This document shows, piece by piece, positions 38,490 through 51,300 of a DNA stretch of 64,000 nt. The position numbers and the translations under genes were made by a program. The notes below the pieces were generated by a model. That model worked only from the letters and a program-made list of their open reading frames with translations, made no database searches and was not told the DNA's origin. Origin of the DNA: Rhynochetos jubatus (Eukaryota > Chordata > Aves > Eurypygiformes > Rhynochetidae); NCBI GenBank assembly GCA_027574665.1, contig CM050657.1:14706404-14770403 (forward strand), given 5' to 3'. How positions within the stretch are numbered: the stretch's first letter is position 1; every line of letters starts with the position of its first letter.

Positions 38490-41400
38490 GTACCTTAAGG
38501 AACAGGCAACCATCCTGCTAATCAGTCTTCCCTCAGTCGCCAGCCCCTACTCTTGCCAACAGAGTGGTAAAAATGCCATCCCTTAACCCCCAGGTGGATA
38601 GCAAAGGGCTTGTCGATGAACATTACTGGAGGATGTAGGACTGTCCCTGTATCTTGTTTTACTGATGAGATACCGTGGATCTTCCATCTGGATCTCACGA
38701 CATGGTGGGGAAAGGAGGAATCTCAGGAATGGAGGATTTCTTGCCTCTTGCCAGGTCACCCATCCATTTAATGCCTTACCTCCATCAGCAATTCACATCT
38801 AATGCTTTGGGTGGGACAAGCTGTTCTCCCCTGACTCCAACCCTGCCTGCGCTCACAGGCGGTTGTGGAATGCAGTGGATGAGGGCAGTATCCCTCTGTG
38901 GCCTGCCTGGTAAACAGACTATTTCATTCTTCTTCAGAGCTGCAAATTACATCGATCCAAAATAAAGCGTGATAGCTCTTCAGCAAAGGCACAGCTCCAT
39001 CCTCTGCATGTGTTACTTCCAGGGAGCAGTTGTGGAGGCTGTCTGTCAGTGCAGCGAGCTGCTGTCAGCTCCTGCCAGCTCGTCCCAGGTCTTCAATTCT
39101 CTCCCTGTTCCTCTCCCGCACCCTTTCTAACCCTAACAATCTCCCGTTTGGTGGTCACAGGGTCCCCTCGCTAACTGAGGAGGGCTAAAGGCTGCCACTA
39201 CCGGAGGACTCTCTGATATACGCAAAGTACACTTTTTGTACTCAGAATTATTTTTTTCAACCAATGTTGTGCTCATGCACAGCTCTCTGTGGAGAATACC
39301 TCTTGAATTCAATTTTTCGCAAAGATTAACCTTACTTCTTTATTCTTGTCCGTGCTGCTCTAAAGGATACTGGATCTTGTTTAGTGCTTTAGCAAAATAC
39401 AGTTTCAGTCCTCTATCTGTATTTCTGCAGCGAGTCCCTGCTCTGGCAGTGAGGTGGGTTTTATTTGTTCCTTGTGAAAAGCGTTCCACTTCCTAGGGTG
39501 AGAGCGTGATTGCTCATGGAGCCTTCTAATAGTAGCTACTCGGTGGGCCTTTTACTGACTCTGCGTGGTCTTTGAACAGCTAATAGTCAAGTCTTAATTA
39601 AAATAAGCTTTTAATTAAATCTAGTCTCTTGTTCCCTGCAATATATACATTGTTTGCTCTTCAAACAGTGTTGAGACCAACCCTGACTGACCAGTGAGAA
39701 AGCAGAGGAGCAGCAGCAAGGGCCTTATGCCTGCTCAGGGGGCTGATCTCTGGAGGAGCAGAGGTCTGGGCCATGACCACGCTGCCCTTGGAAAGCAGAC
39801 TGCCCATGGCCATCTCAGCAAACTGGTTTCTCCTAGGAGGCCTTTCAGGACTGCAGTCTTAATCAGGTCACTTGAACTGAATATCAGGTGAAGGCTGGAG
39901 AAGAATTAACTCCTTCCAAGAGGAAAAGTGGTTGTAGGGCTTTTGCCCAGCGGGGCATTCTTGTAAGAGCTTATCTGTGAGTTGGGACGGAATGCGTCTC
40001 CTGTATTTCTAGGTGTTACTATAGCCTCATCCCAGTGTAAACAGCATCACATGCTCTCCCAGGCTCTGCTGGGTGAAAGGGAGGTGAGTCAAAGGCCCCC
40101 GCGTAGCGCGTGGTGGAGAGCCGTGAGAACAGTGACATTGAGGACAGGACATTCCTCAGCGAGGGACGCAGTATCCTAACCTTGAGCTTGCAAAGCGGAG
40201 CCCGACAGCACTGCTAGAGGTGAGAGCTGCTCAGAGCTCCCACTGTTACTGTTCCGGAGCCAGTAGGTCTAGAGCTATAGCATCTTCCAAGGAAAAGCCA
40301 CACAGATTCCTCACTTGAATGTGACTATTGATAAGTTGTTGGGGTTTTTTAATTCTTATTTCTTTTAGAAAAATAACGCCAGGTTCAGCCTTTTCTGGGG
40401 GCCAGGCACTTTTTTATTCTGTTGCTATTGGGCTCTGGGATTTTTATCTCATAGTTTTCCATGAGTGTAACAGAATGCTGCCTGAGCAGCCCTCCACATA
40501 TCCCACTGGAGTCCATGGAGCTAGCGTGACGATGTATCTGAGATGACTTTCCAAGGGCAGAGGCGTTAACATTATTGCTGCATCTGTACTGTTCTTCAGA
40601 AGTGGAGCTGGGCGTTTATAGGAACAGCGTAGCACGTTCTCGTTCGGATGCAGTCAACAGAAAGATATTTGAAAACAAACGATGCAACCCTTCTCCGAAA
40701 GTTATTGCCTGCTGGTGTTTGAAGCACAGCCCTGCTGGTTCCTTCTACCAGTGAGGAACAGAAATTGTTTCACTCTGAAACAACCTATACAGACAGTGCG
40801 TCTTCTAGACTCGAAACGGTTGTCGTCAGCCAGGACGTGATACGGACACTGCCTCATGCGGAGAAAGTCTCCAGCCTCCTGCGCAGCCACGGTACACCCT
40901 CACAGCGCCCCGTGCCACCAGGGACTGTGCTCATGGGAGGGTTTCAGCTGGGCCACACTGACTGCCATCACGCGATGCGCTGGGGACTAGGCTTTTTCTC
41001 GAGAGCAACAAGAGCTGGGAGAAGCCTTAACGTAACCCTAGGAGTGTCTCAGATACTGAGATACTCTGCCTGGAGTCTGGGTGCACCGGGTTTGCTGTGA
41101 TGGCGGAGACCTTGCAGACCGCTCTTGGGGGCTACTCGTAATCTCCAAGTCCCAGCTCGCAACCCCCAGATGTTGCTCCTCCGCACTGCTTCACCCATCC
41201 GTCAGCTGTGGTACATGTGCCAGCCAGCCTTGTGCCATGTGTTTGGGTTTGTGTGGTGGGGTTTTGGTAGCAGAAGGGTGGGTGACCAGGGCAGCTTCTG
41301 GGAGCTGCTAGAAGCTTCCCAGGCTCCAAGTTGGACCCACCTCTGGCCAAGGCTGAGCCCAGCAGTGACTGTGGTATCTAAGTTCCTGAGTACCATTCGT

Positions 41401-43012
41401 GTTTTCCTGAAGTCTGAAGTATTGCCAACCAGCTAATAGCCTTCAACTTGCTGGAAGTGGATCATTTGAAGAGCAGTGCAGCCTCTTCCACGCCGGAGAT
41501 CATGCTTGCTTAATGTCAGGAGGTTTATGGGTCCAGCAGATTTCATCAGATGTCGCTGACCTACTGGACTTGGATCCCCTGTCACCACAAGAACCACATT
41601 TAATGGGATGCAGCAGAGTACAGAGCAGGTGCTGCCAGCACTGTCGCAGCATCTCTGTCCAGCTTGCTTGCTTTCTGCTTGGCAGAGAGAAAGAAGTACA
41701 GGCAGAATGACCGTGAGCCAAGGGTCGGAGCACCTTACATTGCAAGACATCCGCTATTAGGAAACTTTCTCGTTAGAAATGAGCTTAAATGCCCTGCGAC
41801 TTTCAGAGCTCTGAGCTGATGAGTTACACTGCACATATGTTCTGTGGGGCATAAGGGAGGGAGGCAGCAGAGGTATCTGGGGCATCAATCCTTTCCCGTT
41901 AAGAAGAGGGTTTGCCTTTCTGAAGCAATGTCCTTGGTGAGTGTGTCACAGAGAAAGCTGGCTGTTCTCCCCGGACACCATCACTCGCAGAATTTACCTT
42001 GTCCTGTTGTGCTGATGAAGGGATAAGGTGGCACTTGTAGCTAAGGCAGAATTGCAGTGCTCCATTCGTTCTCTGAGCACTTGTGCTTTGAATGGTTTAT
42101 CACAGGTTGCATCCATCTCTAATGCCAGTCTCCCCTCATGCCAGTGCTCTTGACTTTTCTGAGAGCTTTGTCCCTTTGTCCCCCTGCACTTTCTCGTTGG
42201 CTTGATGAGCTTTTGGACTCTCTTACATATCCCAGCTGAAAATAGATTTTCCTTTCAACTTTAAGAAATAATTTTGAATTGCTACTTTTCTATTGGTATT
42301 CTGTTTTGGAGTTTAAAATGGGAGTGGCTTCTGGCTTAAAATGAAAGAATTTTATGGGTTATTTATAGATTATTTTCATCTATACTTTGGGAGCTTAGAA
42401 AGGTTCCTGGCATGAGTTTGGGCCTAGGACCATGGGCATGATCAGAGAAACAAAGGATCAGTGACTGGCTGTCTCTCCTCCAGACCCACCAAAGCCCTAC
42501 TCAGACACTTTCACAAATGCTAGTCTGACACTGAGGTCTCTGCAGTGCAGTCCCCAGCACACTCCTGGAAATGGAGTATTTTAGGGCCAGCCCTTGGTGT
42601 CCAGCTGGCCACCTATTAATTGAAGAGATTGAGATCCTTTTTGCATGTGTGTACCAGCCTGTTGCTACCCCTGCATGCAGTAACCTTTGAGTCAACTGGC
42701 TGATTTCAGCTCCCAGCTGGGCTGTAGCTCTTATGAGCTCTATGAGAGAGGGAAATCAGGTAGAGGAGAGAGGTCCAAGCAGTTCCTATGTGATGGGAAG
42801 ACTTTATTATGCATATACACATTATTGGACACTAGAGACTGTATATGGGCAAAAAGTCTTCTGGTGGCCTCTGCATGAGAAGATCTTCGCTTGAAGTTCG
42901 CGGTCAGCGATGAGATCTGGTGTCATTCCTTCCAGTGTTTGTACACCTTCCCAAGCTTTTGTGCACTGGAAGAATAAGTCCTCAGACCTACTTATGCTTT
43001 CCCATTTTGCAG
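38490..43012 (+). other. DIS3L2: DIS3L2 intron, 4.5 kb
   Basis: The donor is GTACCT at 38490 and the acceptor is tttcccattttgcAG at 43011-43012. I find no CR1, no RNA gene and no additional exon. An AT-rich block near 42230-42400 stands out mildly from the surroundings. Otherwise this is unremarkable unique intronic sequence. Confidence 0.9.
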
Positions 43013-43246
43013 ATCCTTGATGAATGGTTTGGGCGGACGGTCATCTGCTCCTGTGTGAAGCTAAGCTACGACCATGCACAGAGTATGATTGAAAGCCCCG
43101 GGAAGGTGTTCTCACCTGAAGAACTTCCCCCAGTCTCCCCTCAACACTCAATAGCTGAGATCCAGCAGGCTGTGCTGAACCTGCATCGAATCGCCCAGCA
43201 CCTCCGCAAACAGCGCTTCATCGATGGGGCTCTGCGCTTAGACCAG
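43013..43246 (+). CDS. DIS3L2: DIS3L2 exon: RNB domain, ILDEWFGRT to ALRLDQ
   Basis: This 234-nt exon, 78 codons, is phase 0 at both ends, with acceptor ttttgcAG and donor GTGAGT. It encodes [20 protein letters not shown], the HAQSMIESP segment, a variable linker ([20 protein letters not shown]), then a helix [19 protein letters not shown] and IDGALRLDQ. Order and wording follow DIS3L2. The [11 protein letters not shown] part is the conserved RNB 'Y-x-x-A' helix, and the RxxRFxxGAL block precedes the next conserved strand (LKLAFTLD in human, from memory), which must be on the next exon outside this window. The open frame continues upstream of 43013 only by chance, since the AG acceptor and family alignment fix the start. 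It is intact, with no stops. Confidence 0.97.
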
Positions 43247-46200
43247 GTGAGTAAATCCAGCCCCTCTAAGGGGCTCCCGCTCCAGTGAAGCCATTTCCCT
43301 ATGGATTTCACGATCAATCTAAGAACTCAGAACAGGAATGTCAGGCTGGAGTAGAAAGGCAGGTTTGTGTGCCAATGTCTTTTTAGAAGCAGCATCAAAC
43401 TGTGTCAAAAGCACTAAGAAATGTAGGATCAGAAGTAAAAAGTTCACGTTTTTTTTTAAGGAGTGATCCGTCTCCCAACATTTTTCAAAATCCTAAACCC
43501 CTGGTGGAGTGGGTAACTAACACAGTGAAACTAATGATGATGGTGTCATTTGTTATCAAGCAGTTCAGATATCCTTAGTGCGCATTTCACTGTGAAAGGC
43601 TCATCCTCCACATGTATTTCTGTGCTTGCAATACTCACGTTTTCCACAGCTCTCACAGCAGTTCTCTGGGCAGGGAAAATGACTAAATGTTATCTAAGCT
43701 AATACTTAGAAGTCTTGGGTGTGTTTCAGAGAGAGAAATGCTAGTGAGGAGGTTTCTGTCTGGGGTGATTTAAATAATTTTGTACCAGTATGTGTCATTT
43801 CTATTTTACAAGCAGATCCAGATATTTTAGACTATCACAGCAAAAATACTTTCGCATTTGAGGTTCAGCTGCTCTGAGGTGGCTTCTGGCGGTTTTTGTA
43901 GATAGGAGGTTCCAGTAGTTGGTAGAACCCAGTGGCCTTCCTGAGCAGGAGACAAAATAATCTCTTAATATAAGGAAGCTCTATTGTTTCTTTTTGCCAA
44001 ACGAGCATGAGTCAACATAAGGATATTGCTGAGAAAGAAGCTAGCGTACCGAGATGTGTAAACAGGACTATTGTATGGAAGAGGTATGTTGTAACCCTTC
44101 CATTTTACTCAGCGTTGTGGTGATGGCTCCAGTTGCAGGAAAGTCTAATTTCAGAGAAATCATTGCAGAGCAATTGGAACAATGAGTGTGTGTAATCTGT
44201 GACCTTCCTCAACAAAGCACGTGGCTTAGTCTGGGAAAACTGTGAAGAGGAGGCAATGTTCTGTTCCCCGTGTCTAAGATGGACAGGGTGAAGCATCTGT
44301 ATCCTGAATTTCAGTGGAGGAGGCTGGGGTTGTACTTCGGGATAAACTTGCTGGGGTAGGAGCTGTGGTGCCTATGTCTGTTGCAGGGGGACTTACAGGA
44401 CTGGTTGGGCAAACACATACGTGAGCTCGGAGCGAGGGCATTTCCTCAAGGTCCCTCCTTTCTCACAGGAAGCAGTCATTCTTAAAATTGTATTCCAATA
44501 ATTTTTGGAAATCAGACTCCCACTTTGACGTCCTTGCTTAAACCTCATTTGGAACAGAGGCTTCCCTCTGAGGTGTATTGTACGATGCCCAATAAGCTGG
44601 GCTTTTGTTTTGAAGCACACTCTGGATGCTAGAGAAACATAAAAAGCCTCAACTTTTGCACTTGATGAGCTAACTGGGAAGCCTTGGAGATGTCTGGGTT
44701 GGAACAGGCCACAGTGACTGGGAGCTGCGGCCCAGGAAGGTCACCAGCTGCATTACGGGGGTCACACTTACAGTGTAGTGCTGAGCAGTCACCGCATGTG
44801 CCCGAGGTGGGTGCCTGTTATCAAACTAACCTCAGGGAAAGTATGTTTTAAAACAGTTGTGACATTTGCAATGGGAGGATTTGGCCAGGGAAGCATCCTG
44901 ATCCAGCGATACCCCGTAAAAGATTACCGGTGTTTGCTTTGCTCTGTGCTGTTACAGAGGAGCCGTTCAAGAGAATGTATCGGAGCATTGTTTGTGAGAT
45001 CAGGGTTAAAAGGGCACCAGAGAGGGCTGATTCCTACTCAGCCTGGTCCCAAACCAACGTGATAAACTGAATTATATCTCACCAGTGGCGCTTTGTACTA
45101 CACAGAATCCCTCCCCCCCCTCAAGAGTACCAGAGCGCAGGTAATGATGTTGGGGAAGGAAGTGTATTTTACTTCAGGGGACACTTCCACCATACTTACT
45201 CTCCTCAAGTACTGCCTTGATAGTTGTATTTTGATAAACTACACCCTCCTCAGCATGTGGAAAGCCGTTACTGTAAGGCCTGAGCACGAACAGTGTGTGA
45301 GGGATGGGTGTGTGGCCATGGCCAGCGGTGTATGGCCAGACGCAGCAAGCTGTAGCTTTTCATAGAAGGAGATGAGTCCCTCTGCCTTTGCTCCCCCAGT
45401 TCCCTGAGTTCCCATGGATGCAGTTGTGAGCTGGGTCGGACTTCCAGTCCCAAGCGAGCAAGCAAGGGTGGGTCCAAATGGGAAACACACCTTTCTAATC
45501 ACTCGGCCTCTCACTGATTTCCTGTTGAGTAATGTAAATCCTGAACAATGGAAGACAAACTCCAGCAGGAAACTAGGGGCAATGAATTATCAGATTCCAA
45601 ATAAATATGTGAGTGAAGGAAATGATCATCCCACAGTCTTAAGGGAGGGGGTGGCTGGGCATGGATGACTCCTGTGCATTTTTTTCCAAGGGATGTGAGC
45701 CCTTTTCCTATACATTGCATTATGTTGGAGAGTTTCTGCCTTGGGGTCACTCCTGGTGGAACTTTCCCCATGGAAAGTAATGCCTTTTTTTACTTGCTTC
45801 CACCCTGCCATTTTTCAGTGTGACGTGCTCTCGTGCTTCCCTTTGGTATTAAGAAAAACATCGGAGGAAGAATCTCCCATCCTGCTTTGCCGTGGTTGCC
45901 TTGGGCTGGTGGTCTCCCTGCTGGCCTCAGTGTCCCCTTTGGAATGATATCAATCTCCCCCATGGCATCCGCATAACTTGGGATTTATTCCCCAAGACTA
46001 AGAAGGTCTCTCAAACGAAGCCGTTCATGGGTGTATCTTTATAAGAGCAGAAATACTGGTTGGTCCAACATAGGATGGCTCCTGTAGGACGCAGCAGCGT
46101 CGGGCTGGCCGTGCCGCGGCGAGGGGAACGGTTCCTGTTTGAGTGGCGCTGCTGAATTTTTATGACCTAGTGGGAAAGCGGCATCTGCTTGCCCATGATT

Positions 46201-48194
46201 TTATCTTTTAGCAGTAATTTTAGAAGAAGGAATCTCCGTAGCTCAACAGATGAAGAATGTATTTTGTCTTTTTTTAATAACTTGGGAATTACGTATCTGG
46301 GTCACGCAGAGACATCGGCACAAATTACAGAGGTAGCACGTGGTCTTGAAAGCTAAGGATTTGTGGATTCAGCGTCAGTATATATGTGTCTCTTTGGGGC
46401 TGTCTAAGTTTGAATTACATTCTGGCCATGGCAACCTACATACCTGCCACTCCTCTTCCCCCCCCCAGTTCCTTTCATGCCTCTGCAGAGGTCTACAGGG
46501 GAATGCTGCTGCACTGGATCTCAGGTCTGAGGACCATCTTTGCAACCGGAGCCACATCTCTGTCACTCCGTGGGCTCTTGCGGTCTCCATAGGCCCCTTG
46601 TGGGGTTTTTCCCTACAGTATGGTTTCCTGTGCTGCCCGCCAGCTTCCCAGCTCCAGAAGGTACATGAGCACTGGGTTTTAGAGGTTTAAAGTCTTTACA
46701 CCCTCGGCAACTCAGGAGCTTACGAAACTTTGTCCGCATGGACAGAGATTAGTGTATTTCTTTTCCTTCTCATTTGGAGACGCAGCTTTTAGATGCAAAG
46801 GCAAGAAGTGCCTTGTACTGTGGCTTTGAGAAAAAATGTTCAGATATTTACAGTATTGTCTTCCTCCCCCCAGCCCGGCCTCCTTCCTGCCCAGGACTCT
46901 GAAATGCCACCCCTGTGCTGTCCTCTCACAGCTCTCGGTGCACCCACACCGTAAATTGGAGCAGGGATCTGACCTGGTTTAAAAAGCAAAGCGAGCACAA
47001 CCCGCAACTTTCCCTTTTTTTTTCCTGGCCAGGTTACTTTGAAGCTGGATCGCTTCCCCAAACCACAGCTTTTAGCAACACCAGCCAGAGAATCAGATAG
47101 AAACTTGCTTTCAACAAAAACCATCAAGTTTGCAGAAAAGCTCCTTAGCTCAAGCCTGCCTACAGGAGACCTGCTGATAAATGGTTCTCTTTTTGTCCTC
47201 AGCAGTTTATAAATGAATCACGAGGACAGATGCCTACAAGAAGACAGGTTAAAAAAGATTTCTGCGCATATTTAAAGGGAGAATACCCCAGGATGCTGCT
47301 CTGTCTCCATGACAACTGTCTGCGAGCTGAGCGGTGGCTTTTGTTGTGCCGGTGATTCTGCCTTTGCCAGAGCACTTACACCTGGGTGCTCCAAACATTG
47401 GCACTGACCAAAGCTCATTGTGAGAACGACCCAAAGTCCACTGACGTTAGACCACTTAATGGCCCTGAATTGTTTGCTAGAATAGCTTCTCTCCTTATTT
47501 TTTGAGCAACAGACATGCAGCTTTGCAGGTGTGTGCGAAAAGGGAAGAAATAAAGGATTAAAATGGCAAAGATGAGGATGTTACACAAATTTAAGGGTTG
47601 AATTGCTAGTGAAATGGTCTCGCTCCTGCTTGCTCCCAGCCTGTGTGTTGTGCCACTGTCTCATCGTCTGAGCAAGGGTTGCTTTTCGCTGTCGGTCTCT
47701 ATTGCTTTGAATAACTTGAAGATAGTGAAAACTCTGTTGTTGTACCTGTGCACCGTGCTGGAGACCTTACCTACGGTCCTGTCCAGTGCCTGCTGGAGAT
47801 AGGGACATAAGGGACCTTAGAGAATACCTTTGTTTAATTGAGGTTGGTGGGACTCCTGAAGTAATGGAGTATTGCTGCTGCAGGAAACTTAGGGAAACAA
47901 ACATCAAGACTCCAAACACCAGAAGGTGTGTAGAACACCAGCTCCAAAACACCCAGGTATATGGCATACTGGGTGTGTTAACCAGCTCCGTGTAGCTTTT
48001 GAAGCTCTCAGAACTGACTCTGCCTACTTGACGCGAACAGCTGGGAGTAGTTGACTCAAGCCATCCACACACAGAAAACGGGGAGGAGGAAGGACATTGT
48101 ACGTGCAGGATGTGCCATTGTATGTTGAGAAATTTTGTATTTAGTTGTGGCTAATGGGATAGGACAGAAGCACGTATTTTTAGACAGTAGCTCC

Positions 48195-48325
48195 TGCTAA
48201 TGCTGTTTAATTGGAAATCTCAAGAGCCGGAGATTAATTACTATCACCATTAAAATTTTCCAATATGAATTACTGCTGGAAATAATTATGGGAAATTGTT
48301 TTGTCATATTTCCTGCCTCATATCT
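48195..48325. promoter_or_regulatory. Candidate conserved non-coding element (motif-based guess)
   Basis: An AT-rich block with closely packed homeodomain-type cores: TTTAATTGG, GATTAATTAC, CCATTAAAA, GAATTACTG and AATAATTATGG within about 90 bp, plus AAATTTTCCAATATG. It differs from the flanking sequence, has no microsatellite character and resembles developmental enhancers or conserved non-coding elements. This is inference from composition only; I cannot test conservation. Confidence 0.25.
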
Positions 48326-51300
48326 GCAGAGTAAGCATCCAGGTCTTCTCCTCTTCTTGCTATGTGGACGTAGTAAACGTTTCTACCCTGCTTTAACAGT
48401 CATCGTGTGCAAAATACAATATATTTGTAGATGAATGGAAGGCACTTTGGGATGAAAGAAGTGGTTAGATGGGACAGCAAAGGGCTGTAATATTGTATAG
48501 ACCTCAGTTAACTGAATGTGCCGATATTTTCTCTAACAGATGATCTGAATTTATGTCTTAAAATGCTGCTGGGGCAAGAAGGCCATCCTGGCTTGGGTAC
48601 TTCCTGGTGTGATGCTTAGGTTTTCTAGCCATGGCTGCTCTATGTGTTACCCCTGCACACTCTTAAGTGCACACACCTTGCTGGGGAGGAGTAAATGGCT
48701 TTGCTCCAACCCCTGCCTCTTGGCTGCATCTCTCCAGGGGCATTGCTCTGCTGGGTTTTTTGGCCAGTCTCAACGCAAACGTCCTGGTGCTCATCGCCTA
48801 AGATGTGACATTGGTACCAAATTCATCTCCGATTTGGTTCCCTCAGGGTAGGTTGAGGTGTGTACCTGCTTCAGCCCAAGAGAAAATCCAGAAGTCACGT
48901 TTATAAAATCCTGAAAACTGCCACGATACCTCCCAAAAGAGGCTGTTACAGCAACAGTGCACAAACATGACAGCAGAGGCAGGGCGGGCCGTAGTGCGGA
49001 GCTGTAAGATAAATGGAAATGCAGGCTGACAAGGAGCTTTCACTATTCACTTCCTATCACAATTCCACCATTGTCTGCTCCTTCTCTTTGATGTCTGGTT
49101 AAAGAGACATCACTGATACCCAGAATGGGGACAGCAGGTGCTATACAATCGTTATGGACAGTTGCTTATACTGTGTGATACATAAGGCAGCTGGGAGAAT
49201 GTTGGATGTATTTGGAGATTAGTGTCCTTTGGGGATTTTATGTCTTTTGCATAGTCCCAGTTAATACGTCAAAATGAGCATCCAAGGCCACAGCTTTCTG
49301 GGGGGGAATACTGCTCTTCCCCGCCGGAGTACTTGAAATCCATTTGGAAAGGTGCGTTAGCCAAGTAGGAATGATTTTCAAAATGTCTTTCCTAAAATGC
49401 CACGGGGGAACTTGGTACTTTGCAGGCAAAGATGAAATGTCATCGTTGTCGTCAGGAGCAGCTAACGGCTCAGGCCGGGCAGTTTGCGCACGCACCGGAG
49501 AGGCGCGCAGGAAGGAGGAGGAGAAGGGATCGTGTTGTGGAGGGGACCCGTGTTGGCTGAGCATCCTTCTGCTTGCATGGAGATGTTTGCATTGCTAGTA
49601 GGTTCTAAAATGTTTTGATTAAATTAGGATTTTGAGTGGAAAGCCCTCAGAATCTAATCTTTTGCCCTGGGATTTTAATGAAGTCCTCCCAGGGGTGTGA
49701 GTAGGATTGATGTCCTCGCACACGTCCCGCCGTTCTTTCAGAGCTGAGCAGCTGTGTCCCAGCAGGAGCAGGTGGTGAAGTGGTCGAGCTGGCTGCGGCA
49801 GGAGGGGGGAGTCGAGCGCTGGAGCGCAGGGCTCGGCTGTAGAGCGTCGTGCTGGGAGCCACCGCAGCCAGATGTCTGGGCAAACACGGCCGGGAAGGAG
49901 CTCCCCACACAGTGGTGCTCTGGCATTAATTTACCATCAGTAATGCAAGAGTGGGTTACGACTTCATTCTTCCTGGAGTAAGTATTCCAGCCACTAGCTC
50001 AGATATTCGAGTTTTCCCATCACGTACAAGTGTTTTTCTTCTAAACAAACACAGCTTAACCCTTGGGGTTTATTAAATCTACCACAGACCTACAAGCTCA
50101 GAAACTCCTCCACAAAGATGGGGTCTTACGCTTTAATTATGGGATGATGTCTATCGCAGCAATAGCTTCTTCCGTCTGCCAGCCTCAGAGCAAGTATCGG
50201 AGGGGAGGCCGGCTCCATCCTTCCAGGCGATGGGAATGCCATGAAGAGGTGAAGCAGTTGCCTGAGCTCACGTGGTGAGTCAGTGGCAGAGCTGGCAGGA
50301 CAGCCTTTTCCTGATTCCCAGGCCAAATCCAGCGCCTTGCGCCAACGCTGACCGTTCTCTTCCTCTCACGTTTATTACTGACAGCTACTGAGTAAGAATT
50401 GGTGGGTTTTTGTTTGTGCTGTTTATTGCTGGCCCAGTTAAGGTCAGGCTTTTGTATCCCAGTTCCCCAGCGGGTACTTCTGATGGTGCAGCGTAGAGAA
50501 ACAGGCGACATCAGCACGGAGGGCTGAACTGTGGCCAGCACGTCTCTGGAGCGCAGCAGCAATCGGCGTGTGTCACGAGTGGTCTCTCCCCACAGTCCTT
50601 TCAGTTCTCAGGCTCTACCTACATGCGCCAGAACCCAGCCAGTGTGCTGCTAGCCCGTGGAAGTCTCTCGCTTGGACAGGACAGAGTTCCAGTCAGCAAT
50701 ATTTTGTCATCCCTTCCAAATGGCTTGGCTTTTCCTATAGATTGCATCCAGTTGGTGATCAGCCGTTGTAGAAGAGGGGTGAGCTGGCAGTCGTCTCATG
50801 CTGACCTGCAAGTGGGGCTGAAGGTGCCTGCAGCTACTCTAAATTCACACGTGAAGTAGAGAGCTCTTGGTTTCCTGGACTAGGTGGACAGGGATGGGTC
50901 TCACCTGTGCTCGTGTGACAGGCAGCCTGGGGCTCACTTGCTCATAGGGACCTCAAACACTGCTGAGTAACATCTCCAGGGGTATCTGTGGCAGGTGGTG
51001 GCTTAGTGTGAAGATGATAGCGAAGGTGAACAGAATTCAGCCCTTTGTCCAGCTGAGCAAGCTGCTCACTGGTAGTTCTGAGGTTGGTAGGGAGAGAAGG
51101 TGTGGCTTTTGCTGGTTATACTGAAAAAGGTTCAGGATGGAAAAACAGGTTCTCAGTGAAGCAGAAACAAACTGGTTCTTCAGTGTCTGTGATGGCAAGA
51201 CAGATAAAATCCAGGAAAACGTGTTTGTGTAGAGGTGTGTGTGGGGTGAATGCTGGGAGGAAACTCTTATTTTACATTTTCTACTGAGGAAGCAATCCTT

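Noticed and set aside
42920..43288. Open frame extending both sides of the exon at 43013-43246
   Set aside because: Family similarity begins exactly at ILDEW after the AG and ends at LDQ before GTGAGT; the extensions are intron.
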